This document shows positions 49,546 to 57,612 of a DNA stretch of 59,885 bases, in pieces. The stretch spans positions 1 through 59,885 of the forward strand of contig JBBDSM010000016.1 in the NCBI GenBank assembly GCA_040904945.1, in the 5' to 3' direction. A model generated the notes under the pieces. It had not been told where the DNA came from. It searched no databases and saw only the letters and a list, made by a program, of their open reading frames with translations. Origin of the DNA: JAWLHJ01 sp040904945. GTDB taxonomy: Bacteria > Gemmatimonadota > Gemmatimonadetes > Longimicrobiales > Gaopeijiaceae. The first letter of the stretch is position 1; each line of letters opens with the position of its first letter. Both the position numbers and the translations under genes were made by a program.

Positions 49546-50894
49546 GCGGAACCGTGCTGCTCGTCGACGACGACCCGGCCATCCTGAGGTCGCTCAAACG
49601 ATACCTGGAAGGGCTCGACTACGACGTGCTGGCCGAGTCCATCGGCGAGGGCGGCGTCGAGGCCTACGAGCGCCACCGCCCGGACGTCGTCGTCCTCGAT
49701 CTCGAGCTCCCGGACCTGCACGGGCTGGAGGTCCTCGAGCGGATCCGCGAGCGTGGCGGCTGCGTCGTCATGCTCACGGGCACGGGGGACATCGACACGG
49801 CGGTGCGTAGCATGCGGCTGGGCGCGGAGAACTTCCTCACCAAGCCGGTCGAGCTGGCACATCTCGGCGCCGTAGTGGGACGCGCCGCCGAGAAGACGCG
49901 GCTCCGACGGGAGAACGCCGCGCTCAAGGCGCGTGCCGGAGATGGTTCCGCCGACCTCGATGCCCTCGGGGTCTCGCCGCTCATGGCCGATCTCGCGGGC
50001 CAGATCCGCCTCCTCGCGGAGAGCGACCGAACGACCGTGCTCCTGACCGGTGAGAGCGGCACGGGCAAGGGCTGGGTCGCGCGCATGCTGCACGAGATGA
50101 GCGCCCGCTCCGATCGGCCCTTCGTGGAGGTCAACTGTGCGGGCCTCACGGCCACCTTTCTCGACTCGGAGCTCTTCGGGCACGAGAAGGGGGCCTACAC
50201 CGACGCCAAGGAGCGCCGGGAGGGATTGTTCGAGGCCGCGCACACCGGCGTGCTCTTCCTGGACGAGATCGGCGACCTGGCACCCGAGCTCCAGCCCAAG
50301 CTCCTCAAGGTGCTCGAGACCAAGACCTTCCGACGGCTCGGCGGCACCAAGGAGATCACGGTAGATGCCCGGCTGATCGCCGCGACCCACCAGGACCTGG
50401 ATCGCCTTCGTGAGGAGGGCGCGTTCCGCGAGGACCTCTTCTACCGCCTGAACGTGACGCCCCTCCACCTTCCCGCCGTCCGAGAGCGGACCGAAGAAGA
50501 CCGCCTCGCCCTGCTGCACGGGATCCTGCGAGAACTGAGGGCTGAGATCCGGCGGGGGCCGACGGCGATCTCCGACGACGCGCTCGATCGGTTGATCACG
50601 TACGAGTGGCCGGGCAACATCCGCGAGATGCGGAACGTTCTGGAGCGGGCGGTGATCTTTGGTGGGGACGCGACCGAGATCGGGCCGGAGCATCTGCCGG
50701 CCGAGCTGAAGAAAAGCGGCACACGGTCGAGGCGAGGCGGCTTCACGCCGGAGCCGCTACAGACCGTCGAGCGCCGTCACATCGAGCGCATGCTCGTGCA
50801 CCACGACGGGAACCGCACGCACGCCGCGAAGGATCTCGGGATCGCGCGCGCGACGCTCATCAACAAGATCAAGGCGTACGAGCTCGATCTCTGA
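49542..50894 (+). CDS. sigma-54-dependent response regulator (NtrC family)
   Basis: A 450-residue activator. The receiver domain has phospho-acceptor D53 (VVVLDLELPD) and K101. The AAA+ domain has Walker A GESGTGKG (170-177), the sigma-54 contact loop GAYTDA (217-222, a known variant of GAFTGA) and Walker B LFLDEIGD (238-245). The C-terminal Fis-type helix-turn-helix is THAAKDLGIARATLINKIKA. GTG 49542 overlaps the usher stop by four bases, making it the last gene of the operon. It probably binds the palindrome at 44805 and drives the sigma-54 promoters there. No histidine kinase is adjacent; the soluble kinase at 19.5 kb is a possible partner only. Confidence 0.95.
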   Translation: MSGTVLLVDDDPAILRSLKRYLEGLDYDVLAESIGEGGVEAYERHRPDVVVLDLELPDLHGLEVLERIRERGGCVVMLTGTGDIDTAVRSMRLGAENFLTKPVELAHLGAVVGRAAEKTRLRRENAALKARAGDGSADLDALGVSPLMADLAGQIRLLAESDRTTVLLTGESGTGKGWVARMLHEMSARSDRPFVEVNCAGLTATFLDSELFGHEKGAYTDAKERREGLFEAAHTGVLFLDEIGDLAPELQPKLLKVLETKTFRRLGGTKEITVDARLIAATHQDLDRLREEGAFREDLFYRLNVTPLHLPAVRERTEEDRLALLHGILRELRAEIRRGPTAISDDALDRLITYEWPGNIREMRNVLERAVIFGGDATEIGPEHLPAELKKSGTRSRRGGFTPEPLQTVERRHIERMLVHHDGNRTHAAKDLGIARATLINKIKAYELDL

Positions 50895-50933
50895 GCGGGG
50901 CGGGCACGGTGGCCGCCACGACGGCGAGGCGGC

Positions 50934-52145
50934 TCATGATCGCCCTTTCGGCATCGGCGGTTCTCCGACCTCGAGCCCTTCGAGGAGCGCAAGGAGTCCA
51001 TCGGCTTCCCAGGACTGATTCCGGCGCTTCTTCGAGAGCGGGATGAGCACGCCGGCCTCCTTCAGACTCGAGAGGGCCTGGTACACCCGGGGCTTGGCCC
51101 GACCCGTGGCGGCGGCCGCGACGGGAGCAGTGATGATGGGGTGGGCGGGGAGCGCATCGATGATCGCCCACGCGGCCGCGTCCGAGCGCGGCGGGTTCGG
51201 CAGATCGGCCAGGGCCGTCTTCCACCGCTCGTTCAACTCCGCCACGGCGCCGAGATACGCGGCTGCGAGGTTGGCGGCGCTGGTGGTCGCGGCAGCGAAA
51301 TGCTCGATCCAGCCCTCGACGTCGTCCTCCCGGTACGCCGTCAATGCGGCGATGTAGCGGTCCCTGCCGCGGGCGAGGATCACGCTGATGGGGGGAACGT
51401 AGTCGGGTGCGATGCCTCGTCGGCTCAATACGACGTGGATGAGCGCGCGCCCCGTCCTTCCGTTCCCGTCGTGGAACGGGTGGATCGTCTCGAACTGGGC
51501 GTGGACGAGCGCCGCCTGCACGAGGGGGGGAAGCCGGTCGTCGTTGATCGCATCGAAGAGGTCGTCGAGCAAACCGGGCACGTACTCCGGCGGTGGTGGC
51601 ACGAAGTCGGCGCCGCAGGGATTGTAATCGTTCCCCCCGATCCAGTTCTGCTCCTCTCTGATCCGACCGGCGAGGTGGGGCGTCAGGGTGCGCCTCATGA
51701 GCCGGGCGTGGATCGCCTCCAAATCCCGAGACCCGAAGCGTGTCGCCTCCACCGCTTCGTCGATCGCCAACTGCATGGCGTCGATGTTGGCGAGGATCTC
51801 CTGCGTCGTGGACCCTGTCTTGCCACCGGACTCGAGCCTGGCCTCGGCGTGCGCCAGCTCGCGCGCCCCGACCTGCAACCCCTCGACCTTGGACGACGCG
51901 ATGGACTCGGTGCGCAGCAACAGCCGGGCGAGCGGCGCGAGCGCGGGGCGGGCCCGGGCGTTCAGGTCCCGAACCGCCGCTTCCGCCTCCGACACGGCCC
52001 CCGCCAGATCCATGTCGATCCGAGGATTCAGATCGGCCAGGGGGTCGGGTATGTACGCAGCGTACGTGCATGCACGCCTGTACTTCCGCGGCGCGGGACT
52101 CCGCGGATCGTGCGGCCACGTCAGGGTGACCAGGCGTCCCCCCAA
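50934..52145 (-). CDS. Fic-domain protein with winged-helix tail
   Basis: A 403-residue Fic protein. The catalytic motif HPFHDGNGRTGR is at 222-233. An N-terminal inhibitory helix SSKVEG (84-89; S/T-x3-E-G/N type) marks a class II, self-inhibited enzyme. The C-terminal part (about 330-390; AAAATGRAKPRVYQALSSLK) looks like a winged helix that could bind DNA. Fic enzymes attach AMP or similar groups to target proteins. TTG at 52145 follows ggaggt. A 10-bp-arm inverted repeat sits 40-70 bases upstream, suggesting self-regulation. The target is unknown. Confidence 0.9.
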   Translation of the reverse strand: MGGRLVTLTWPHDPRSPAPRKYRRACTYAAYIPDPLADLNPRIDMDLAGAVSEAEAAVRDLNARARPALAPLARLLLRTESIASSKVEGLQVGARELAHAEARLESGGKTGSTTQEILANIDAMQLAIDEAVEATRFGSRDLEAIHARLMRRTLTPHLAGRIREEQNWIGGNDYNPCGADFVPPPPEYVPGLLDDLFDAINDDRLPPLVQAALVHAQFETIHPFHDGNGRTGRALIHVVLSRRGIAPDYVPPISVILARGRDRYIAALTAYREDDVEGWIEHFAAATTSAANLAAAYLGAVAELNERWKTALADLPNPPRSDAAAWAIIDALPAHPIITAPVAAAATGRAKPRVYQALSSLKEAGVLIPLSKKRRNQSWEADGLLALLEGLEVGEPPMPKGRS

Positions 52146-52184
52146 GGCACCTCCAGGTCGTGAAGTGTAACCTGCGCCGATACA

Positions 52185-52215
52185 TTAGTTACATTTACAC
52201 CATATATGTAACTAA
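52185..52215. promoter_or_regulatory. strong inverted repeat upstream of fic
   Basis: ttagttacat and atgtaactaa form perfect 10-bp arms around an 11-base AT-rich centre, in a sharply AT-rich spot of a GC-rich window. It is a likely operator overlapping the fic promoter. Confidence 0.65.
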
Positions 52216-52410
52216 AAAGAGCGGCAAGCTTCGCTTCCGGAAGCAGGTGTCGGAATCGCCGCCGGGAGGACAAGTCGGCCCGGTACCCTGGAGACATCGG
52301 GGTCCCTCGCCCATGTTTGGGGCCGCGCCGTCCTCCCACCCTTCTCCGAGGCCCATGGCCCCCACCTTCGTGTCCGCCGCCGAGCCGTCTTTCTCGCGCC
52401 GCCCCGTGCG

Positions 52411-55400
52411 GTGCGGGTGGGTCGCGGGGTTGACTCGGGCCGCCCGGCTCCCTGCACCGACGTGCGCTTGTCGGGCACCCTCGCCGTGAAGAGCCTGCGC
52501 GAACGCGTCGCCCGGGCGACGGAAGGCGCTCCGGGCACGGTGCTGATCCTCTCGGCGAACCCGATGCACGACACGGGGGGCGGCCAGCGCAGCGCGCAGA
52601 TGGCGCTCGAGCTCCTGGAGTCGGGCTACGCGGTGGTGTTCGTCAGCCACGGACGCGTGACGGAGACCGTCGACCTCGGGCTCCGCTTCCGGCGGCCGCG
52701 GCTGGTGGAGACGTCGCTGAAGTCGTTCACGGGTCCGGCGGGTAAGGCGGCCCGGTCGCTGCTCTGGGAGCGGGGCGTCTCCTCGGTGATCACCCAGGTT
52801 CCGGTACGCGCCTGGCTCCGTGTCCTCGATCGGGCGTCGGCCGGCGGGGCCGTCACCGTCTACGACTGCGTCGACCGTTGGGACTCGGAGCTCGGCAAGG
52901 GGTGGTACCGCCCCGAGGTCGAGCGGCGCGTGGCCCTCGACGCCGACCTGGTCGTGGCGTCCGCCCCCCAGCTCGTCCGCCGCCTCGAGCGCATGGCCGA
53001 GCGTGAGATCCACCTGGTGCCGAACGCCTACAACGGCCGGATCTTCGACAGCGACGCCTCACATGCCCGCCCGGCCGACCTCCCCGAAGGCCGCGTGGCG
53101 CTGTACGTGGGGGCCCTTTGGGGCGGGTGGTTCGACTGGAGCCTCGTGGGCCGACTCGCGGCCGACCATCCCGACACGAACTTCGTCTTTGTGGGCGACT
53201 ACCGTGACGAGGGGGTGGGGCTACCGGCCAACTGCGTCTTTCTGGGGCTCAAGCCGCAACCCGATCTCCCTCCCTACCTCGCGCACGCGGACCTCGCTGT
53301 CCTCCCCTGGACCCGCGACGACGTGACCCAGGCGACGAGCCCGCTCAAGGTCTACGAGTTCGTGGGGATGGGGTTGCCCGTGGTGGCGCCCGATCTCGAT
53401 CCCCTACGCGGGATACCCGGCGTGACCCTGGTCGACGGCCCGGGCGCCTTCTCCGAGGCGGTGGGTCGGGTGGGGCGCTCCGGGCTGGACGCCGGGGAGC
53501 GGGAGGCCATGGAGCGCTTCTCCGACGGCAACAGCTGGTCCCGGAGGATGCGTGACCTGGGGAGTCTCGTGGGCCAGGCCCGGACGGGGGGCAGGATGCG
53601 GATCGGACAGGATGGTCGTCTGCCGCCGGGGGCCGGGGGACCAGGCGGGTGGCCGCGCTCCCGGGCGGTGATCTCGGTCGTGATCCCCTCGTACAACCAT
53701 GCCCGCTACATCGGCGAGGCCTTGGGTAGTGTGCATGCCCAGTCGCTCCCGGCGGGTGACGTCGTGGTCGTCGACGACGGATCGACGGACGACTCCCTGA
53801 GCGTGATCGACGAGGCCCGCTGGGACGCGGTGCGCGTCGTGCGACAGGAGAACCGTGGCGCCCACGAGACGATCAACCGGGCGGTGGCGCTGAGCGAGGG
53901 CGACTACGTCGCGATCCTCAATTCGGACGATCGGTTCGCGCCCGAGCGCCTCGAGCACGCGTGGGCCGTGGCCCGCGCCACCGACGCCGCGCTGGTCATC
54001 GGCGGGGTCCGGTGGGTCGACGGGGAGGGCGCCCCGCTGCCGGCGGACCACCCTGGGGTCGCGTGGTACCGCGAAGCCCTGGCCACGGCCGCGGGACGCC
54101 GATCCCTCCGTGGAGCGGCGCTCGTCCACAACGTCGCGGTGACGACGAGCAACTTCTTCATGCATCGCGCGCTCTGGCGCGCCCTCGGGGGATTCCGGGA
54201 CCTCCGCTACGTGCACGACCTGGACTTCCTCGTGCGGGCCGTCGAGCTCTGCGGCGCTCGTGTGGTGTTCGAGCCCGGCATGGTCGACGTCGACTACCGC
54301 GTGCACGGGGAGAACACGATCTCCGAGAGCACGTCGAGAGCGCTCGCGGAGCGCCGCGGGTTGGTGAAGACCCTACAGCGGCCTCTGGGCCGGGTGCGTC
54401 GGGTCGCACAGCGCATCCGCCAACGAGCTCCGCTCCTGGATGCCGTGGCGGCCACACGTGAGTTACGACCCATCATGCGCTCCGGGTCGGACACCGCCGA
54501 GCGCTCTCCGGAGCCCTTGCGGGTGGGACTCGTCGTGGAGGCGCTCGACCTCGGCGGCCTGGAGGAGATCGTGGCGCTTCTTGCGCGTACTCTGCCAGCA
54601 CAGGGCGTGACGCCGCTCGTGCTCTGCACGCACTCGGGAGGGCGGATCGCCCGGCGGCTGGCCGACGCGGGGGTGTCCGTCGAAGTGGCGGACGGCGCGC
54701 CGCGCACCTGGCGGGCCTGGATGACGGACGCGTCGCCCGACGTCGTGTCCACGCATTTCGCGGATCTCGAGGTGATCGAGGCACTGGCCGGGTCGGGGGC
54801 GCCCGTCGTGGAGACGGTGCAGAACACCTACGCGTGGTTCGGCGAGCGGGAGTGGACCCGTGAGCGGAGCAAGCTGTGCACGTTGGACGCCACTGTGGCG
54901 GTGAGCGACCTGGTGGCGCGGTACCACGCGCTGCACACGGATGGAGCGCCGACGCCGCACATCATCCCGAACGCGGTGCATCCCGGCCGGGCCGCGATGG
55001 CCCCGCGCGACTGGGCCCGCGAGCGGCTCGGGCTCGAGCCGGACGGCGGCGCCCCGGTGTTCGTCCATCACGGGCGCTTCGCGCGTCAGAAGAACCTGAT
55101 CGGCCTGGTGCGGGCCTTCGAGCGCCTCCTGCGGGACGTCCCGGCCGCGACCCTGATCCTCGCCGGGCCACGATCGGAGCGAGGCTACTTCCGCGAGGTC
55201 CGCCGCGTCGCTCCCGGGCTCTTCCGGCGCGGCACCATCCGCGCGCTACCGCCCGTCCGCCACATCGGGGCGCTGCTGTCGGCGGCCGACGCGTACGTCT
55301 CGAACTCGTTCTTCGAGGGATGGAGCGTGGCCGCGTCCGAGGCGGCCTGGGTGGGGCTCCCGCTCGTGCTGAGCGACTGCGGCGGGAGCCGCGAGCTGGT

Positions 55401-55671
55401 GGAGGATGGCGTGTGGGGGAGGCTCGTCCCGAACGCCGTCGGAGACCCGCTCTCGGTCGACCCCCGCTCCATCCGGGAGCCACCAGCGGAGGCGGGCGAA
55501 GCCAACGAGGACGCCCTCGCCGCCGCCCTCCACGAGGTCGTCCAACAACGCTCGGAGTGGAGCGCACGGGCTCCGGAGATCCGCGCCCGCGCCCGCCGCG
55601 ACCTCGGCCCCGAGCCCATGGCCCGTGCCTATGCCGCGCTCTTCCGATTCCTCGTGGGAGCCGATCGATGA
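52411..55671 (+). CDS. three-domain glycosyltransferase fusion
   Basis: A protein of about 1086 residues that joins three glycosyltransferase domains. Domain 1 (about 40-400) is GT-B-like (ILSANPMHDTGGGQRSAQMA, VALYVGALWGGWFDW, PLKVYEFVGMGLPVVAP). Domain 2 (about 418-640) is family 2 (VISVVIPSYNHARYIGEALG, VVVVDDGSTDDS, AILNSDDRFAPERL). Domain 3 (about 690-1070) is family 4 (FVHHGRFARQKNLIGLVRAF, NSFFEGWSVAASEAAWVGLP). No membrane segment or signal is seen, so it works on the cytoplasmic face. It overlaps an ABC exporter, hinting at building and exporting a surface glycan or glycolipid. The start is uncertain (GTG 52411 or GTG 52486). Confidence 0.85.
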   Translation: MRVGRGVDSGRPAPCTDVRLSGTLAVKSLRERVARATEGAPGTVLILSANPMHDTGGGQRSAQMALELLESGYAVVFVSHGRVTETVDLGLRFRRPRLVETSLKSFTGPAGKAARSLLWERGVSSVITQVPVRAWLRVLDRASAGGAVTVYDCVDRWDSELGKGWYRPEVERRVALDADLVVASAPQLVRRLERMAEREIHLVPNAYNGRIFDSDASHARPADLPEGRVALYVGALWGGWFDWSLVGRLAADHPDTNFVFVGDYRDEGVGLPANCVFLGLKPQPDLPPYLAHADLAVLPWTRDDVTQATSPLKVYEFVGMGLPVVAPDLDPLRGIPGVTLVDGPGAFSEAVGRVGRSGLDAGEREAMERFSDGNSWSRRMRDLGSLVGQARTGGRMRIGQDGRLPPGAGGPGGWPRSRAVISVVIPSYNHARYIGEALGSVHAQSLPAGDVVVVDDGSTDDSLSVIDEARWDAVRVVRQENRGAHETINRAVALSEGDYVAILNSDDRFAPERLEHAWAVARATDAALVIGGVRWVDGEGAPLPADHPGVAWYREALATAAGRRSLRGAALVHNVAVTTSNFFMHRALWRALGGFRDLRYVHDLDFLVRAVELCGARVVFEPGMVDVDYRVHGENTISESTSRALAERRGLVKTLQRPLGRVRRVAQRIRQRAPLLDAVAATRELRPIMRSGSDTAERSPEPLRVGLVVEALDLGGLEEIVALLARTLPAQGVTPLVLCTHSGGRIARRLADAGVSVEVADGAPRTWRAWMTDASPDVVSTHFADLEVIEALAGSGAPVVETVQNTYAWFGEREWTRERSKLCTLDATVAVSDLVARYHALHTDGAPTPHIIPNAVHPGRAAMAPRDWARERLGLEPDGGAPVFVHHGRFARQKNLIGLVRAFERLLRDVPAATLILAGPRSERGYFREVRRVAPGLFRRGTIRALPPVRHIGALLSAADAYVSNSFFEGWSVAASEAAWVGLPLVLSDCGGSRELVEDGVWGRLVPNAVGDPLSVDPRSIREPPAEAGEANEDALAAALHEVVQQRSEWSARAPEIRARARRDLGPEPMARAYAALFRFLVGADR

Positions 55672-57539
55672 GCGACGCCTCGCCGAGCGACGCTTCGCCA
55701 CACGTTCGTTCCGACGCCAGGGGCGTGCTCCGCCACTACTGGCGGGTCGCCGGCGTGCGCGTCCGGGAGCTGGTGATCCCCATCGTGCTGGTGCTGCTCG
55801 CCGGCGCGTTCGAAGCGGCCTCGTTCTCGCTCCTCGTGCCGCTCACCGACGCGGTCGCCGAGAATTCCTTCGACTTCCTGGACGACTCGAGGGTGTTCGG
55901 ATGGATCACGCTCCTCCTGCCCGACTCGGTCGCGGACGGCCCCAACCGCGACGCGTATCTGGTGGTCATCACGGTGGGGCTCGTCATCCTGGGGCGTATC
56001 GGGAAGCTGGTGGTCGACTATCTGCGGAAGCTCTTCGTGGTGGCGCGCAGCGAGCGGTACCGGGTGGCGGTCGGCGAAGAGACGTTCGGCCGAGTGCTCG
56101 GCTTCGGACGCCAGTACTTCGACCGGAACTCCATCGGCCGCATCGACGCCGAGATCAGCTGGTCGAGCGCCGTGCTCGGATTGCTCGAGGCCGCCGAGGA
56201 GCTGTTCCGCTACGCGGTCGGGCTGGTGGTGAAGGCCGGCGTGATGGTCGCCATCTCGCTGCCGCTCTCCATTGCGTTCATCGTGATGCTTCCCGTGGTC
56301 GGCGGGCTCATGCGCGTCATCAACCGTGCGGCACAGCGGATCTCCCGGGAGGCCATCGAAGTCGATCGTCGGCTGCGGTCCCGCATCCTCGACATCCTCG
56401 GGTCGATCCCCCTGGTGAAGGCCTACTCGCAGGAACGGACGGCGTCGGACGCCTACACCGAGGTGCTCAGGCAGCGTCAGGACGTGGCCGTGCGGCGCGA
56501 CCGCGTCGTGAGCCTGCGGTATCCCCTGGAGGAGATCCTGATCCTCGTCGTCATGCTGATCGTCCAGGGCGTCGTGATCTATCTGGCCGGCGACTTCCGC
56601 CCGGGCGATCTCGCGGCGTTCGGGGCGTTCCTGCTGATCCTCCAGCAGGCGCTGCCGGACTACAAGTATCTGAGCCTCTTCAGCGTGAAGGTGGCCGAGG
56701 AGGTCCCGAAGCTGGACGCCCTCGGCGACCTGTTCACGGACGACGGGAAGTTCATCGTGCCCGGCGGATCGCGGCCCTTCGAGCGCCTCGACCAGGGCAT
56801 CTCCGTTCGCGGCCTCACCTTCCGGTATCAGCCCGGCGAGGACACGCTGAAGGACATCTCGACCGAGATCCGGGCGGGGAAGGTGACCGCCATCGTGGGC
56901 GAGAGCGGGGCCGGTAAGACGACGTTCGCCGACCTCGTCGCGCGGTTCTACGACTGTCCGCCGGGGTCGATCTTTCTCGACGACATCGACATCCGGGACT
57001 TCTCGCTCTCGTCGCTGCACGGGGCGATGGCCATCGTCAGCCAGGACGTGTGGCTCCTGAACCAGACCCTGCGGGACAACCTCGTGTTCGGTCTGGAGCG
57101 CGACGTGCCCGACGAGGAACTCGTGCGGGCGCTCACCGACGTGGAGCTGGGCTCCTTCCTCGACCAGCTCCCCGACAGGCTCGACACCGAGCTCGGGGAC
57201 CGGGGCGTGCGGCTCTCCGGTGGGCAGCGGCAGCGGGTGGCCCTCGCCCGCGCACTCCTTCGGGACCCCCAGATCCTCATCCTCGACGAGGCGACGTCGG
57301 CGCTCGACAGCGTGGTGGAGCAGCGGGTGGCGCGCGCCATCCAGCAGCGGGCCCGGGGACGCACGCTCCTCGTGATCGCGCATAGGCTCTCGACCATCCG
57401 CGACGCCGATCTCATTCTGGTCATGAAGGACGGAAGCGTGGTCGAGCAGGGCAGCTGGGACGAGCTGCTGGGCCGCGGCGCCGCGTTCATGAGGCTCTAC
57501 CGCGCCCAGTTCGGCGATGAGATGCCTGGCGAGGACTGA
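55668..57539 (+). CDS. ABC exporter, fused membrane and ATPase domains
   Basis: A 623-residue half-transporter of the lipid/glycan exporter type. The membrane domain (about 35-330) has six hydrophobic segments such as LVIPIVLVLLAGAFEAASFS and ILILVVMLIVQGVVIYLAGD. The ATPase domain has Walker A GESGAGKTT, signature LSGGQRQRVALARAL, Walker B ILILDEATSALDS and the H-loop VIAHRLSTIRDAD. It would act as a homodimer, possibly flipping the product of the fused glycosyltransferase whose stop codon it overlaps by four bases. The N-terminus carries a short repeat (SDASPSDASP). Confidence 0.93.
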   Translation: MSDASPSDASPHVRSDARGVLRHYWRVAGVRVRELVIPIVLVLLAGAFEAASFSLLVPLTDAVAENSFDFLDDSRVFGWITLLLPDSVADGPNRDAYLVVITVGLVILGRIGKLVVDYLRKLFVVARSERYRVAVGEETFGRVLGFGRQYFDRNSIGRIDAEISWSSAVLGLLEAAEELFRYAVGLVVKAGVMVAISLPLSIAFIVMLPVVGGLMRVINRAAQRISREAIEVDRRLRSRILDILGSIPLVKAYSQERTASDAYTEVLRQRQDVAVRRDRVVSLRYPLEEILILVVMLIVQGVVIYLAGDFRPGDLAAFGAFLLILQQALPDYKYLSLFSVKVAEEVPKLDALGDLFTDDGKFIVPGGSRPFERLDQGISVRGLTFRYQPGEDTLKDISTEIRAGKVTAIVGESGAGKTTFADLVARFYDCPPGSIFLDDIDIRDFSLSSLHGAMAIVSQDVWLLNQTLRDNLVFGLERDVPDEELVRALTDVELGSFLDQLPDRLDTELGDRGVRLSGGQRQRVALARALLRDPQILILDEATSALDSVVEQRVARAIQQRARGRTLLVIAHRLSTIRDADLILVMKDGSVVEQGSWDELLGRGAAFMRLYRAQFGDEMPGED

Positions 57540-57612
57540 GACGTGCGCTGACGATCGCCGGAGGATAGACTCGGGTCCCCGATCGTGGAGTCCAGGAAGA
57601 GGAGACAGCTCG

